NCBI RefSeq assembly: GCF_000002235.5
Contig: NW_022145610.1
Location: forward strand, 33,668,807 to 33,732,806
Direction of reading: 5' to 3'
DNA from: Strongylocentrotus purpuratus
Taxonomy: Eukaryota > Echinodermata > Echinoidea > Camarodonta > Strongylocentrotidae
DNA length: 64,000 nt
In this document: in pieces, positions 15,201-27,200 of the stretch
Numbering within the stretch: the first letter of the stretch is position 1
Layout: every line of letters starts with the position of its first letter
Notes under the pieces: model-generated
Told to the model about the DNA's origin: nothing
The model's input: only the letters and a program-made list of their open reading frames with translations
The model's database searches: none
Made by a program: the position numbers and the translations under genes

Positions 15201-18200
15201 GAAATTAATCTACATCTGCCAAACTTGACCCAGGTAAAGTAAATGGGTACCCGGCAGCAATAAATTCCTTTAAAGGGATCGTTTAACAATGTTAAATCTG
15301 AGATACATGGCCCTACGTTTTATCAGTGTCTGTGATATGGTGTAATATTGAAGCCCTAAAAAAATTGCGCTTCAAAATGATCAAGAAGTGAGTCAAAAAA
15401 GTAAAAATCTTTGAGTGACCGGTTTTACCATACTCATTTCCCCCAATAGACTGTAGTGTTATGAAAACAGTCAGGCGAACGGGTTTCAAAATTTGTAATT
15501 CCAATCATAAATATCTTGATAATCAGACAGGCGATCGGCTTGTAAAAGTCATGGGTTTCCTGACTGACCTAAAGGTTTATAATTATTATTGCATCATGAG
15601 CTAAATCCAGAATTTTGTTTCAGAATCTGAGACAAAGTTACCAGATCCCTTTAAATGCTCAAGTGCCATAATGGCAGCCATGCTAAAGCCGAGGTAATAA
15701 TTGTGGAGCGCCAGGAGTTCAGTTTTACAGACGTGAGAGCTATACAATTACAAAAACCCATTTCATCATTATGACTATTATTGTTATTATTATTTTCAAA
15801 GAGAAAACTCACTCTAAAATGTGTACGATTTGCTTACCTGTGCAACTGTGGCACTACTCGTATCGTCATCTCCTTCGAAATTGGTTGAAACCTATGAGAA
15901 TAACAATACAAGCATGGATTAAACGGTATTCGAATCTCTGCCACGGAACTAAACGTGTTTTGGCAAGAAATTAATCTACATTTGCCAAACTTGACCCAGG
16001 TAAAGTAAATGGGTACCCGGCAGCAATAAATTCCTTTAAATGCTCAAGTTCCATAATGGCAACCATGCTAAAGCCGAGGTAATAATTGTGGAGCGCCAGG
16101 AGTTCAGTTTTACAGACGTGAGAGCTATACAATTACAAGAACCCATTTCATCATTATGACTATTATTGTTATTATTATAATCAAAGAGAAAACTCACTCT
16201 AAAAGGTGTACGATTTGCTTACCTCTGCAACTGTGGCACTACTCGTATCGTCATCTCCTTCCAAATTGGTTAATAACTATGAGAATAACAATACAAGCAT
16301 GAATTTAAAGGTATTAGAATCTCTGCCACGGCACTAACGTCTTTTGGCAAGAAATTAATCTACATTTGCCAAACTTGACCCAGGTAAAGTAAATGTGTAC
16401 CCGGCAGCAATAAATTCCTTTAAATGCTCAAGTGCCATAATGGCAGCCATGCTAAAGCCGAGGTTATAATTGTGGAGCGCCAGGAGTTCAGTTTTACAGA
16501 CGTGAGAGCTATACAATTACAAGAACCCATTTCATCATTATGACTATTATTGTTATTATTATAATCAAAGAGAAAATTCACCCTAAAATGTGTACGATTT
16601 GCTTACCTGTGCACCTGTGGCATTACTCGTGTCGTCTGGGCGAAATGTATGTAATATAATATCTAACCCAAGCATTGACGTGGTATCAAGAGATATGCCT
16701 CGAGCTGAAATTTGAAGAGAAAGGTTGAGTTCGGCTTAAGTCCAAGAGTATATTACAATGTGAACCAAAAACTACAAGGAATGCAGTCGAAGATTGTACG
16801 AAATCACAAACCAAAGTGTGTAATGGAAAATGATGAAAAAAGGGAATATTTTTACTCATCCTTAATTCCTCCGATAATATGCGGAGAAACAGATTATAAT
16901 ATAATAATATTAAAGGTAATACAAAGTTTTGGTATGGGGTCATGAATTTGGTTCAAATGAACATATTGGAAGCATAATGCGATCCTACAATATTCAGTGA
17001 TCGTTGTCGCGGTTGAAATCGAGTCTAAAGTTATGAAATTGTAAATAATAAACTTCTTATGTTGTATAGCTTCCTCTCAAGGTCAAGATATTAATCAAGC
17101 TATAAAACAATGTTTCTTGACTGAAATCGGCCGATTAGCTATACCCGTTTTGAAATTATATATCACAACTACATATTCTGAGATTGTCATGGTCATAGCT
17201 ACCATTGTACGGCCGTACCGTCGCTATTTGAAATTTATCAACATTTTTATAATAAATTTTTCTCGAAAGCAGAAGTGTTTTAGGGGCTAAATTTTGTAGT
17301 GCTTAAATAATACATCCAAAGGGGCATCCAAATATATCAAAATTATAAGAATCACTATCCACCCAATTTTCAAAATTTCCCAAAACTTTGTATTACCTTT
17401 AAGAGAATTTGTACGCAGAATATTAAAACATCATGATATTGAAATATATCATTACATCATCAAAGTATTTACACTTAAAGGCCCACTGCACTACTTGTAG
17501 CTACTTGCGCCCTCTATATAACAAACAATGCCTAATCGGTGACCATTGGTCCCCCATCGGATCCTCTTTTTCTTATGTTATTTGAGAGCTGAGTTGATGA
17601 GATAACCACCTGTCAAGTGACCTTGCAGTGTGGTCTAATTCCTCCTTTACACTAGTACTGATGAGTTTTAAGAATTTGTACACATGACATTTCCACCATG
17701 TTCCATTTAATAGTTGGCCTTCTTTCTTCTTTTCTTTCCCCCTCCTTTCCCCCAATGTTTGTTAGGGACACAGTAATTGATTGGTAGGGGGGGGGGGGGG
17801 TCTTTAACATATTTTATCTCCTTGGCAAGACGTTAATCTACATTTGCCACTTTCCACCCAGGTGTAAATGGGTACCTTATATGCTTGAGCGCTAGTTACT
17901 TTGGCAGCTCGGCTACGACCAGGGTAATATGTGTAAAGCGCCATGAGCGTCAGAACCTGACGGATACCGGCGCTATATAAATAACCATATTATTATTATT
18001 GTTATTACATGACGGTCCATGCTGTAGTAATGTTTGTGTGTATGTGTGTGTGTGTGGGTGGGGGGCATGGATAGTCGTTTCAAATCCTTTGTACATTCTG
18101 CACAGTGTGAACACCCGAAGAGCTAATATCCCCCAAGAGCTTATATCAATATATTTTACAATGTAACGTGACTATGATGCAACATACCAATGCGACTATT

Positions 18201-21200
18201 TTATTTTCATGATATACACTTGTGCTACTTTATGAATACTAAACCGTACATTGGTCTAAATTATAAAATTACGCTATTATTATATTATCTATCATTACTC
18301 TTCCAGAAAGGATAATCATCCATCCAAGGTGAAAACCAGTCCTCCAGGAGCTCATAGTCGACCTTGATCTTACAATTATTCTTGGAATCAGTACCAAGCC
18401 TTGTTATGCATTTGTCCAGGACAAACTTGCCAACGCCTGAAAGGATAGGAAAGGGTCAGTTAAAATGATTGTGATGTCGGTGGTGGTGGTGATGGTGATG
18501 GTTACAATGATGATGGTAACATTAGTAATAATAAATATAATAAAAAATAATACAAATAATAATATTAATAATATTAATAGTAATAACAATAATACTTATT
18601 TATATAGCGCATGAAGTGGATTCGCCAACATGCTTTACAATGTTATGATTATCTCACCATCTTTACTTCTTTTGGAGTATCTCTACATTTAAATACCGTT
18701 CATACATACAGGGCAATGGTAATAGGAGTCACACTGGCTTTCGGCAATCCTCACAGATACCCATTTATCTCCTGGATAGAACCGTGAACCATGTAACTCA
18801 CAGTTCGGTCATGAATCTACTAGACCTCGATACCGCTACTACTCCACTACTCTACAATAGATTGGGATACCTGGCATTTTCTCGATGATTTTTCTCATTG
18901 GGGTGGTTTTGGTGCCTCCTTCTTTTGTTGAGTGAGTCAGAAGTGTGCGCCAATGTTTCAGGGATAACAACTTCACAGCTACCCTCCTATTGAAATACAT
19001 GTGAACAGTTAGACAAAATGATTTGAGCTAGGCCTACATCATTGGTTTCATGATTTTGAGCCATGTTCATAAAACCACTGCTCCTCCTCCTCCTACTACT
19101 ACTACTACTTCTACTACTACTACTACTACTTCTACTACTACTACTTATACTACTACTCCTACTACCACTACTATTACTACTACTAATACTTCTACTACTT
19201 CTACTACTATTCTCAACTTAATACTAAATTAACCTCTGACATAACAATAACGCACGTTTCAATAAGATGTCAGCGATACGAGACAATTAGGGCTCCGTGA
19301 AACAATGCCGAGATAAAAACCTCTGACATAACAATAACGCACGTTTCAATATTAAAGATGTCAGCGATACGAGACAATTAGGGCTCCGTGAAACAATGCC
19401 GAGATAAAAACCTACTCGTGACCGTTGTTGATGGCGTGGTCGAGGCAATTCAAACCGTTGTCATCGCAGTCGAAGAACTTGATCTCGTTCTGACTATGTT
19501 TGAGAAGCAGGTCAACGTTGAACAGGTCTCCTCTTCGACACGCATACATAAGTGGAGTCACCTAGAACGATGGCAAAATTATTAATAATTTGATGATAAT
19601 AATGGTAAACACAACAACACGAACAACTCAAAACAAAAACAACTAAAATAGCAATGATAATAATGTTAATAATGATATCGACGACGACGACGACGACGAT
19701 GATGATGATGATGATGACGATAATAATAATTCAGGGTATACATTAACTTTGCTCTTATCTACAACGAAAGTTGGTCAAGGCCCCCCCCCCCCAATATTAC
19801 CCCGAATAGAGCTAGCATTTTGACTTCAGTGCTCACAGCATCAATACATTTGCTTTTACCGGAACTCATTTAACACTTGGGTCGGGAGAGTGGCATACAT
19901 GTGTTCGAACTCGAGCGGGCCTATAATGAATAATGCCTATGCTTTTGTTTCGTAAGAAATAAGGAACAAACACGATCATAGAAACTTCGAGAAATCAATA
20001 CCCGATTGGATATACCACAGAAATCATGCACATATTGCGAAATAAATGTTCGCACATTCTAGTAGGTGATTCTAAGGCTGATTCTAAGGCTGATTTTTCG
20101 AAAGTCTGTGCAATCGTGTATAATTAACAAATGTGTTCTACGCACATACACATACACAAACTCATAAAGAAACGAATTATCGAAAAGACACTCACGTTAG
20201 ACTTATCCTTTTCACCTGCCAATGACTTGTCGGCTTTCAAGAAAAGTTTGGTCAATTCTCTATGGCCTTCTTTGATGGCTAGGTGAAGTGGAGTTTCTCC
20301 TAACTTATTCGTGGTTGAGTCAGGGTTGGATCTGGTGAAAGAAAAAGCCTCAAATAATATAATATTGAGCCTTTTAAAATGAAAACATATTGCATGCAAG
20401 ATACTTTTCCTTTTTTTTTTACCAAGCTTTAAAGACCGTCAACACTACTGGGCCAGAAGGGATTAGACCACACATCGAGGTCACTGACAGGTGGCTATCT
20501 CATTAACTTAGCTCTTAACTAACATAAGAAAAAGAGGATCATGGGGGACCAACAGGCACCGATTGGGGGAGTTTTCTATATAGAGGGAGCAAGTAGCTAC
20601 AAGTAGGACAGTGGGGCTTTAACACACAAAAAAACAAAAAATCTGAAAAGCTATTGGGGGGGGGGGGGGGGGGCTAAAAGGGCACGTTAAGATATCGGCA
20701 ACCGAAACTCCGATCGACTCCAAATTTGGCATGGTAATAGATGTCTATGGGGTCTACAAAATTGCACAATTTTTTTGTTGTTGTTGTTGATTATAATATG
20801 CTAATTAGAGCTATTTAATTATGCAAACAAAATATTTTTTGAATTTTTCTTCGTTTTTCTTTGTATTATTCTTTAAATATTGTATTGTTTTATGCAAATG
20901 AGAAGGAAATAAGTTTTATCCACCATGCTAAATGGGAATACTTACAGTATGGCTATAAAACTGTATTTCTTTGTTTTTTAACTTATAATGTTATTGTTTT
21001 TGTTGTATTATTTCATTTCTGACTATAATTCAACTATTTTGACGCCCAAAACAAACACCTACATTATAAAAAAAAAAAAATATCTGTTTTATCTGTTTTG
21101 GGGAAAATGATATTTCCATATGTTTTGTACACAAATCACGAAAGTGAGCGATTTTCGGGCTGACATGAATAGACAAAAGGTAACGTGACTTTATAACAGT

Positions 21201-24200
21201 AAGACAGATTTTTGGAAAAAATGTTTTAAAAGATGCCCAAGACTCTAAGGAAAACAGTATTGAAGTGGCACCGTAAAATATTCAAGTATTACGGAGTAAT
21301 CGCGAAAATAGAGGGTGGGGGGCCGAATCAGCCCCAGTCTTTTTAGGGTTAAATAGTCAAGCCCCTATTTGTCTGAATCCGTATCCAAAATGACCGCCAT
21401 TAAGTGTCATGGCAGGGATTCGAACCTCAAACCGTGTGTTACATAGACTTATCCACCTAGACCTCCACACTTCCAAGACACTTTTAGACCAAAGATACTC
21501 CCCTTTTAACTCAATATTGTCTTACTTGAGCATAGTTTTAGCCGTATCCAAATTACCGAGGATACTGGGACAGGGATTCGAACCCTATGCTCCAAAGTCC
21601 ATGTACTAATCAACTAGACCACCGCACTTACAAGACACCACCTGAACAAACCTTCCCCACTTTGTGAACTCAACACCGTCCTTTTTCAGCATAGCTTCAG
21701 CAGTATCCAGATGACCTCCCTGTGCAATCAGGTGCATTACATTGTTATTTTGTTCGTCTTCGAATTGGGAAGCATCCTTGCACCAAGCGAAGAACTGTTC
21801 AAGACTCCTATACAAGAGACAAGAGATACAAGACTTTGCAGGAACATGTAAATTCATGTCAGTTGATCACAAGTAAGAATAAAGTAAAAATGAGATGTAG
21901 TGATAATTATGAAAATATGAACATATAGGTAGGCCTACATTCTAGGTGTGCTTTTAACAATTCCTCTTGACAGATTTCTGACCAAGAAGATAAAAAAAAA
22001 TGCAGCCAACTTAGTCATATTATTAGCTAAAAGGGAATAAGTGATCGATTGCACACAGAAATGAAAGAAGTAAAGACACATTTCAAAAGCCTTGCCCCTT
22101 TTACCCCCACAAAATAAGTCATGTTGATGACAACCCGAATTATAGACCAATTTCTGTACTTACTGTTTTCTCAAAAATAATCGAAAAATGTGTTTTCAGT
22201 AGAATTTCCAATTTTTTATCTTCCAACAACTTATTAAATAGCACTCAATATGGATTTAGAGAGGGTCTGTCAACATCATTAGCAATTACAAAATTCACTC
22301 AAGATATTACAAATTCCATTGAAATTAAAAAAACAACAGTCGGTGTATTTTTAGATATGTCAAAAGCATTTGATACAATAGACCATAATATTTTAATGCA
22401 CAAATTATATCATATTGGCATACGAGGTGTTCCCCATAAATGGATTGAAAATTATCTTAGCAATAGAAAACAATATGTTACAATTAATTCTACAGACTCA
22501 AATATGCTCAATGTTGTTTGCGGGGTTCCACAGGGTTCTATCCTCGGCCCATTATTATTTCTAATTTACATAAATGATATTCAGTGTTCATCAAATGTCC
22601 TAAGTTTTATACAGTTTGCCGACGATACAAGTATTTTTTTTACCCATAAAGATATTCCCCTTATTAATACCACGTTTAATAAAGAATTACAAAATGTATA
22701 TCAGTGGTTAAAATGTAATAAGTTAATTATAAATATGTCTAAAACTAACTATATGGTTTTTAGCAATATGAATTATAATATTGATGATATAAGAATCCAT
22801 ATGGACAAATCCCAACTATTACATACAAATCATACCAAATTTTTAGGTGTTCATATAGATGAATCCATGTCTTGGAAATATCATTTAGGAGATGTTTGTT
22901 CTAAAATTTCTCAAGTTGTTGGTATCCTATATCGCCTGCGCAATTTATTACCCGAAAAAATTCTTCTTACTATTTACAATACCCTTTTCCTACCCCACAT
23001 ATCATACTGTAATATAAATTGGGGTGGCTGTCCTAAGTCATATTCTGATAGAGTCTTTAAACTACAAAAAAAAGCCATTCGCCTGATATCAAAATCCTCG
23101 TATAACTCTCATTCTGCTCCGCTATTTCATAAGCTCAATGTATTAAGCCTATCCGATATTTGTCAGCTACAAACTGGTATGTTCATGTATAAATGTAAAA
23201 ATCGCTTATTCCCTCGTTATATTACTGATCTATTTCCTATAAATGCAAGTATTCACTCTTATCAAACTCGGTCTTGTAATGATTTTCATTTCCCCAAAAT
23301 ACGTACATCCTATGCAAAATCTACTTTATTTTTTACCGGCCCAAAACTGTGGAGTTCTTTACCAAATGAAATAAAAAACTCAGTGTCACTCCAATCTTTC
23401 AAACGCAAACTAAAAAAACACTTGATAAATTCATACCGTAATCAACTACAACGTTAGTAGAGCTTCTTAACCCGTCCTTTCTTTCTTTATATACAAATTT
23501 ACTTTGCTTTTTTTTTGTTTAACGCAATTATTCAATTGTTATTTAATGTATTAAGATTATATTTAATTGATCATGATGGGTGCCAACGCACTTAAGACTA
23601 TTTTCCTGTCTTCCAGTTGGCTCCCTCCGCAATAATAACATGTTCTATATCATTACACTTTAATCAATCACTTATGCTCTTTGTCAATGTTACTGTAAAT
23701 GTTCACATTTTGTTTTGGTATTTGTTGTTGTTATTGTATATACATGTATATATCTGTTATATGTAATGTACATCTTTGTACTTTTATTATTGTGGAAAAT
23801 AAATGATTAAAAAAAAAAAAAAAAAAAAAAAAAACCCATCGGGATGCAAACGAGGGCACTCAAAATGTGCTATCCGTAGGTCCATGGTTTAAATCACAGG
23901 AGCCTGTGGATTTTTTGCCCACCCTGAGGCCATGTTCTGAATACGATATTGGTGGTTTCAACATTTTTCTCCCCATGAATCTTACTCTGTTTTTCCCTCT
24001 TCTGCACAACGTAGTGTGATTCGCTGTATTTCGTCATCATCGATATTGTCAAATTCGTACAGGAACTCCTAAAAATGATAAGGGAGACAAAAGATCAAAC
24101 GCATTTATGTACAAAGTCAAACAAATGTAACACTGTGACAAATAATGCGAGCTTCTTCAAAATTGCCATTTACAGAACATTTCATGAAACTCCATTTTCT

Positions 24201-27200
24201 TTGTTATTTTTGAAGTTCATTTCAGACTTTTGAATTATTCAATTCGATGTGGGGGGGGGGGGGGGGGGTTGAAGTTGACCAATTCCCCCGTAGTTTTGTC
24301 ATTAAGAAATTAAGAACAGAAATTACAATTCTTAGAAATTTAACAATATATTGCGCGCAGATGAGTACGCGTTACAGCCTCTCTCACCAACAATGGCACC
24401 TCAAAGAAATTAATATGTAAGACTTCATTCATGCTTCCTCTTTAACTTTTTTAATCAGCTGATCGTGTATTTGCCTTTGTTTGTATAACGAGCCCTCATC
24501 CATGATCCAAAATTAAGGTTTTCTTCACGTTATCTATATATTTATGTTGCCATGCTGAAGTATAATATGTTTTCTTGTACGGTAAATTATTTTGACATAG
24601 AAAAAAAGAGAAAATAAATATTTGCTCTCTGGTAATTCATCTCATTTGATTTTGTAACTCCAGCGCAGCGTTTTTCAACCGGGGTGCCGCAGAAGAATGT
24701 TGGTTACATTTGGAAAACGTTTATTTTGTGAAAAACAAATATTAGAAACGGTATGTAATTACATGAGAAAATTAAATTAAATAAATAATAGAATTTCTTA
24801 CTTCCTTGCTCGCTGACAATATTTTGACAGCAAGGCGCCCGAATATATATTAAATCTTTTATGTCGAGATTACTTTGTTACCACACTCATTACATTCAAA
24901 AGCATGATAAATAAGGGCAACGAGAGGCCCGAATATCCTCATATTCGTGAATCAAGATCATGACCGAATATAGCACTTTTTATTCATGTACATTCGGCGG
25001 CAAGGTGCCCGCATACAGTACTTTAAATCGTTTCTAGTGTGTTGATGACAAACTAATTTTTGTACCGGTTTGAAAATATCTTCTCCCTTTTTAAAGGTAA
25101 AGACCAGTATTGGAAACGCCCCAATTTCAAAAATTGAAATGGAAGCTCTCATTACCAATCATGTGAAAGAATATGTTTTGACTAATACATGATGACCAAA
25201 AATTTGCCGGGAAACCGCCTACTAATTCATATATTTGGTAAATTTGTTTCTCTCATGGACTGTGAGAGATATAGGGTAGTCCCATATACATCTTTCTGTG
25301 TATAGTGCTTGTAACTTTACGAAGAATGGGCCAAATTTCTTATCATTTTGATGATTCCAGAACCTTGCGGATGCTAGATGCTAGATGATCAACCTTTTCT
25401 GATCGATTCCACAACGTTTCTTTCACAATGCAATCGCATGACCATTACTGGTCTTTACCTTGAACTCCTAAATGTGCCCATACGTGTGTACATAGCACTT
25501 GACGAGTGCCAGAGTCATGCAAAATTAATAGTCTCTGAAGACTTTGCGATTTGGGAGAAACTTTTCATTTCTTAAGAGGGTACTGTGACTAACAAGGTTG
25601 AAATAACGCTGCTCCAGAGAAATGTATTTCTATGCATTTTGAGAAGCGCTGGACAATTACCTAAAACTTACATCCTTCGTGGAAATCAGTAACCGCCGCA
25701 TTGGCGTTGCATAAATCATAATTAAAGGAAAATGTGTAGGAGTGAGGAAGATAACGTGCTATAGTATTTAAACGAATATGGGTTCATGCATGGGATCTTA
25801 TGAGCTCGTAGCCATCTCTCAATGTGTCAGATCGTCTTTTGCGGGGGTAGTTGTCCTCGGGGGAGGGGTAGTTGTCCTAGGGTTAGTTGTCCTCGGGAGT
25901 AACTGTCCTCGGGAGGTAATTGTCCTCGGGGGGTAGTTGTACTCGGGGCGTAATTGTCCTGGGGGGGGGGGGGGGTTAATTGTCCTCGGGGGGTAGTTGT
26001 CCTTGGAGGGTAATTTTCCGGCGGGGGGTAATTATCCTCGGGGGGTAGTTCTCCGAGGGGTAATTTTCCGGGGGTGATTTTCCAGGGGGTAATTGTCTTA
26101 GAACCGCCTCAAGCACCTACAAAGTACTATTTTACCCTTAGCTTAATAGACCAGCTAAAAACCATTCGTAGAATACTAGCCCCCAGTAACAATACCTAGG
26201 AGGAGAGTGGCGAATGTAGATTAATGTCCTTCCAAACAAAAGACATAAGTGCCGCGACAGGACTTGAACCTCAAACTGTGTGATCTAAACTGTCTACACG
26301 GCATCGTTTCACCGTCCGAGCACAAGTTCTGCGACATCCCATTAAAACAGAGAATTCTTATACACGCGCTCCTATGGGATGTCGGAGAACTTGTACCTAA
26401 AACAGTTTCATGAAACGATACCCTGTTCCTATTTAAGCAACATTTTGAAGGAAAATAGACACAAACCTTAAGGACTTTGGAAAGGTTCTTCTCGACCGAG
26501 ATCCACTCTAGGAGTTCCAGTATAGTGGGTGGATCCTTCACGTGCCTCAGGAGAACAACCAGACAATCACTCGACCCTCTCAAGGCTGTGAATTTGAGCA
26601 GTCCGAGTGAGGGGCTTCCATCTACATGTACGTCTACATCATGATCACCTAGAAGTTCTCTAGCATGACTAAATAAAAAACACGAATATTTTTCTTTTGA
26701 CTCATCCAATTCGAAATTAATTCAGAAAAAATGCTAAAAGCAGCTAACCCAACCAAGAATGACGATGATTCATCTTTTCACTTCATTCAATTTTGTTCAT
26801 TTATTCAGTTCTGATTAGAAATAAAATGATTTTGTTGCATAGACTTACAAAAACTATCCAACAGGAAATTTCAATACCATATTTCTATATCCCATATCAA
26901 ATCAGGAAATAGTGTTTGCACGTTTCTGTGGGTGATGGATAAAGCTACTTAAGTTTCCTGTGAACAATTTTGTTGAAAGTCATATTATATAGTACATACT
27001 ATTTATTCAGTTTACTGACATTAAAAGCATAATGCGAAACTGTTTTTCAGGTGGAGCTCCAAGATAAGCAAATGCTTCACGCCTTGTAAAGTCTTTTAAT
27101 CACCATCTGGTGATACAGAACAAAAAGGAAAGAGGGAGAAATGGACAGATGACGGAAAGAGGTAGATAGAGGGATGGAAAGAGATTGGAAAAGGACAGAA

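Larger units (their letters stand above)
14480..15269 (-). repeat. Cassette-exon array, part 2 (two units)
   Basis: Two tandem units of 385 bp, each with SINE body and mini-exon. The spacing between the two mini-exon starts (14741 and 15126) is exactly 385. The right unit ends at a TTAA occupied by the family F4 MITE. Confidence 0.88.
15655..16640 (-). repeat. Cassette-exon array, part 3 (two units plus starter)
   Basis: Continues the 385-bp series. Mini-exon starts at 15891 and 16276 are 385 bp apart. The third, partial unit ends in the starter exon 15, whose acceptor side is unrelated to the unit. Each intron contains a SINE body fragment and an ATT-rich SINE tail. Confidence 0.88.

Noticed and set aside
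16712..16945. Possible TRPA or independent exon (frames on both strands)
   Set aside because: No TRPA similarity, and exon 14 joins exon 15 in phase without it.
19050..19232. Thr-rich protein frame
   Set aside because: It is a translated CTA microsatellite.
22357..23457. Host gene with reverse transcriptase
   Set aside because: 5' truncation, poly(A) tail and CR1-like domain order make it a retrotransposon copy.
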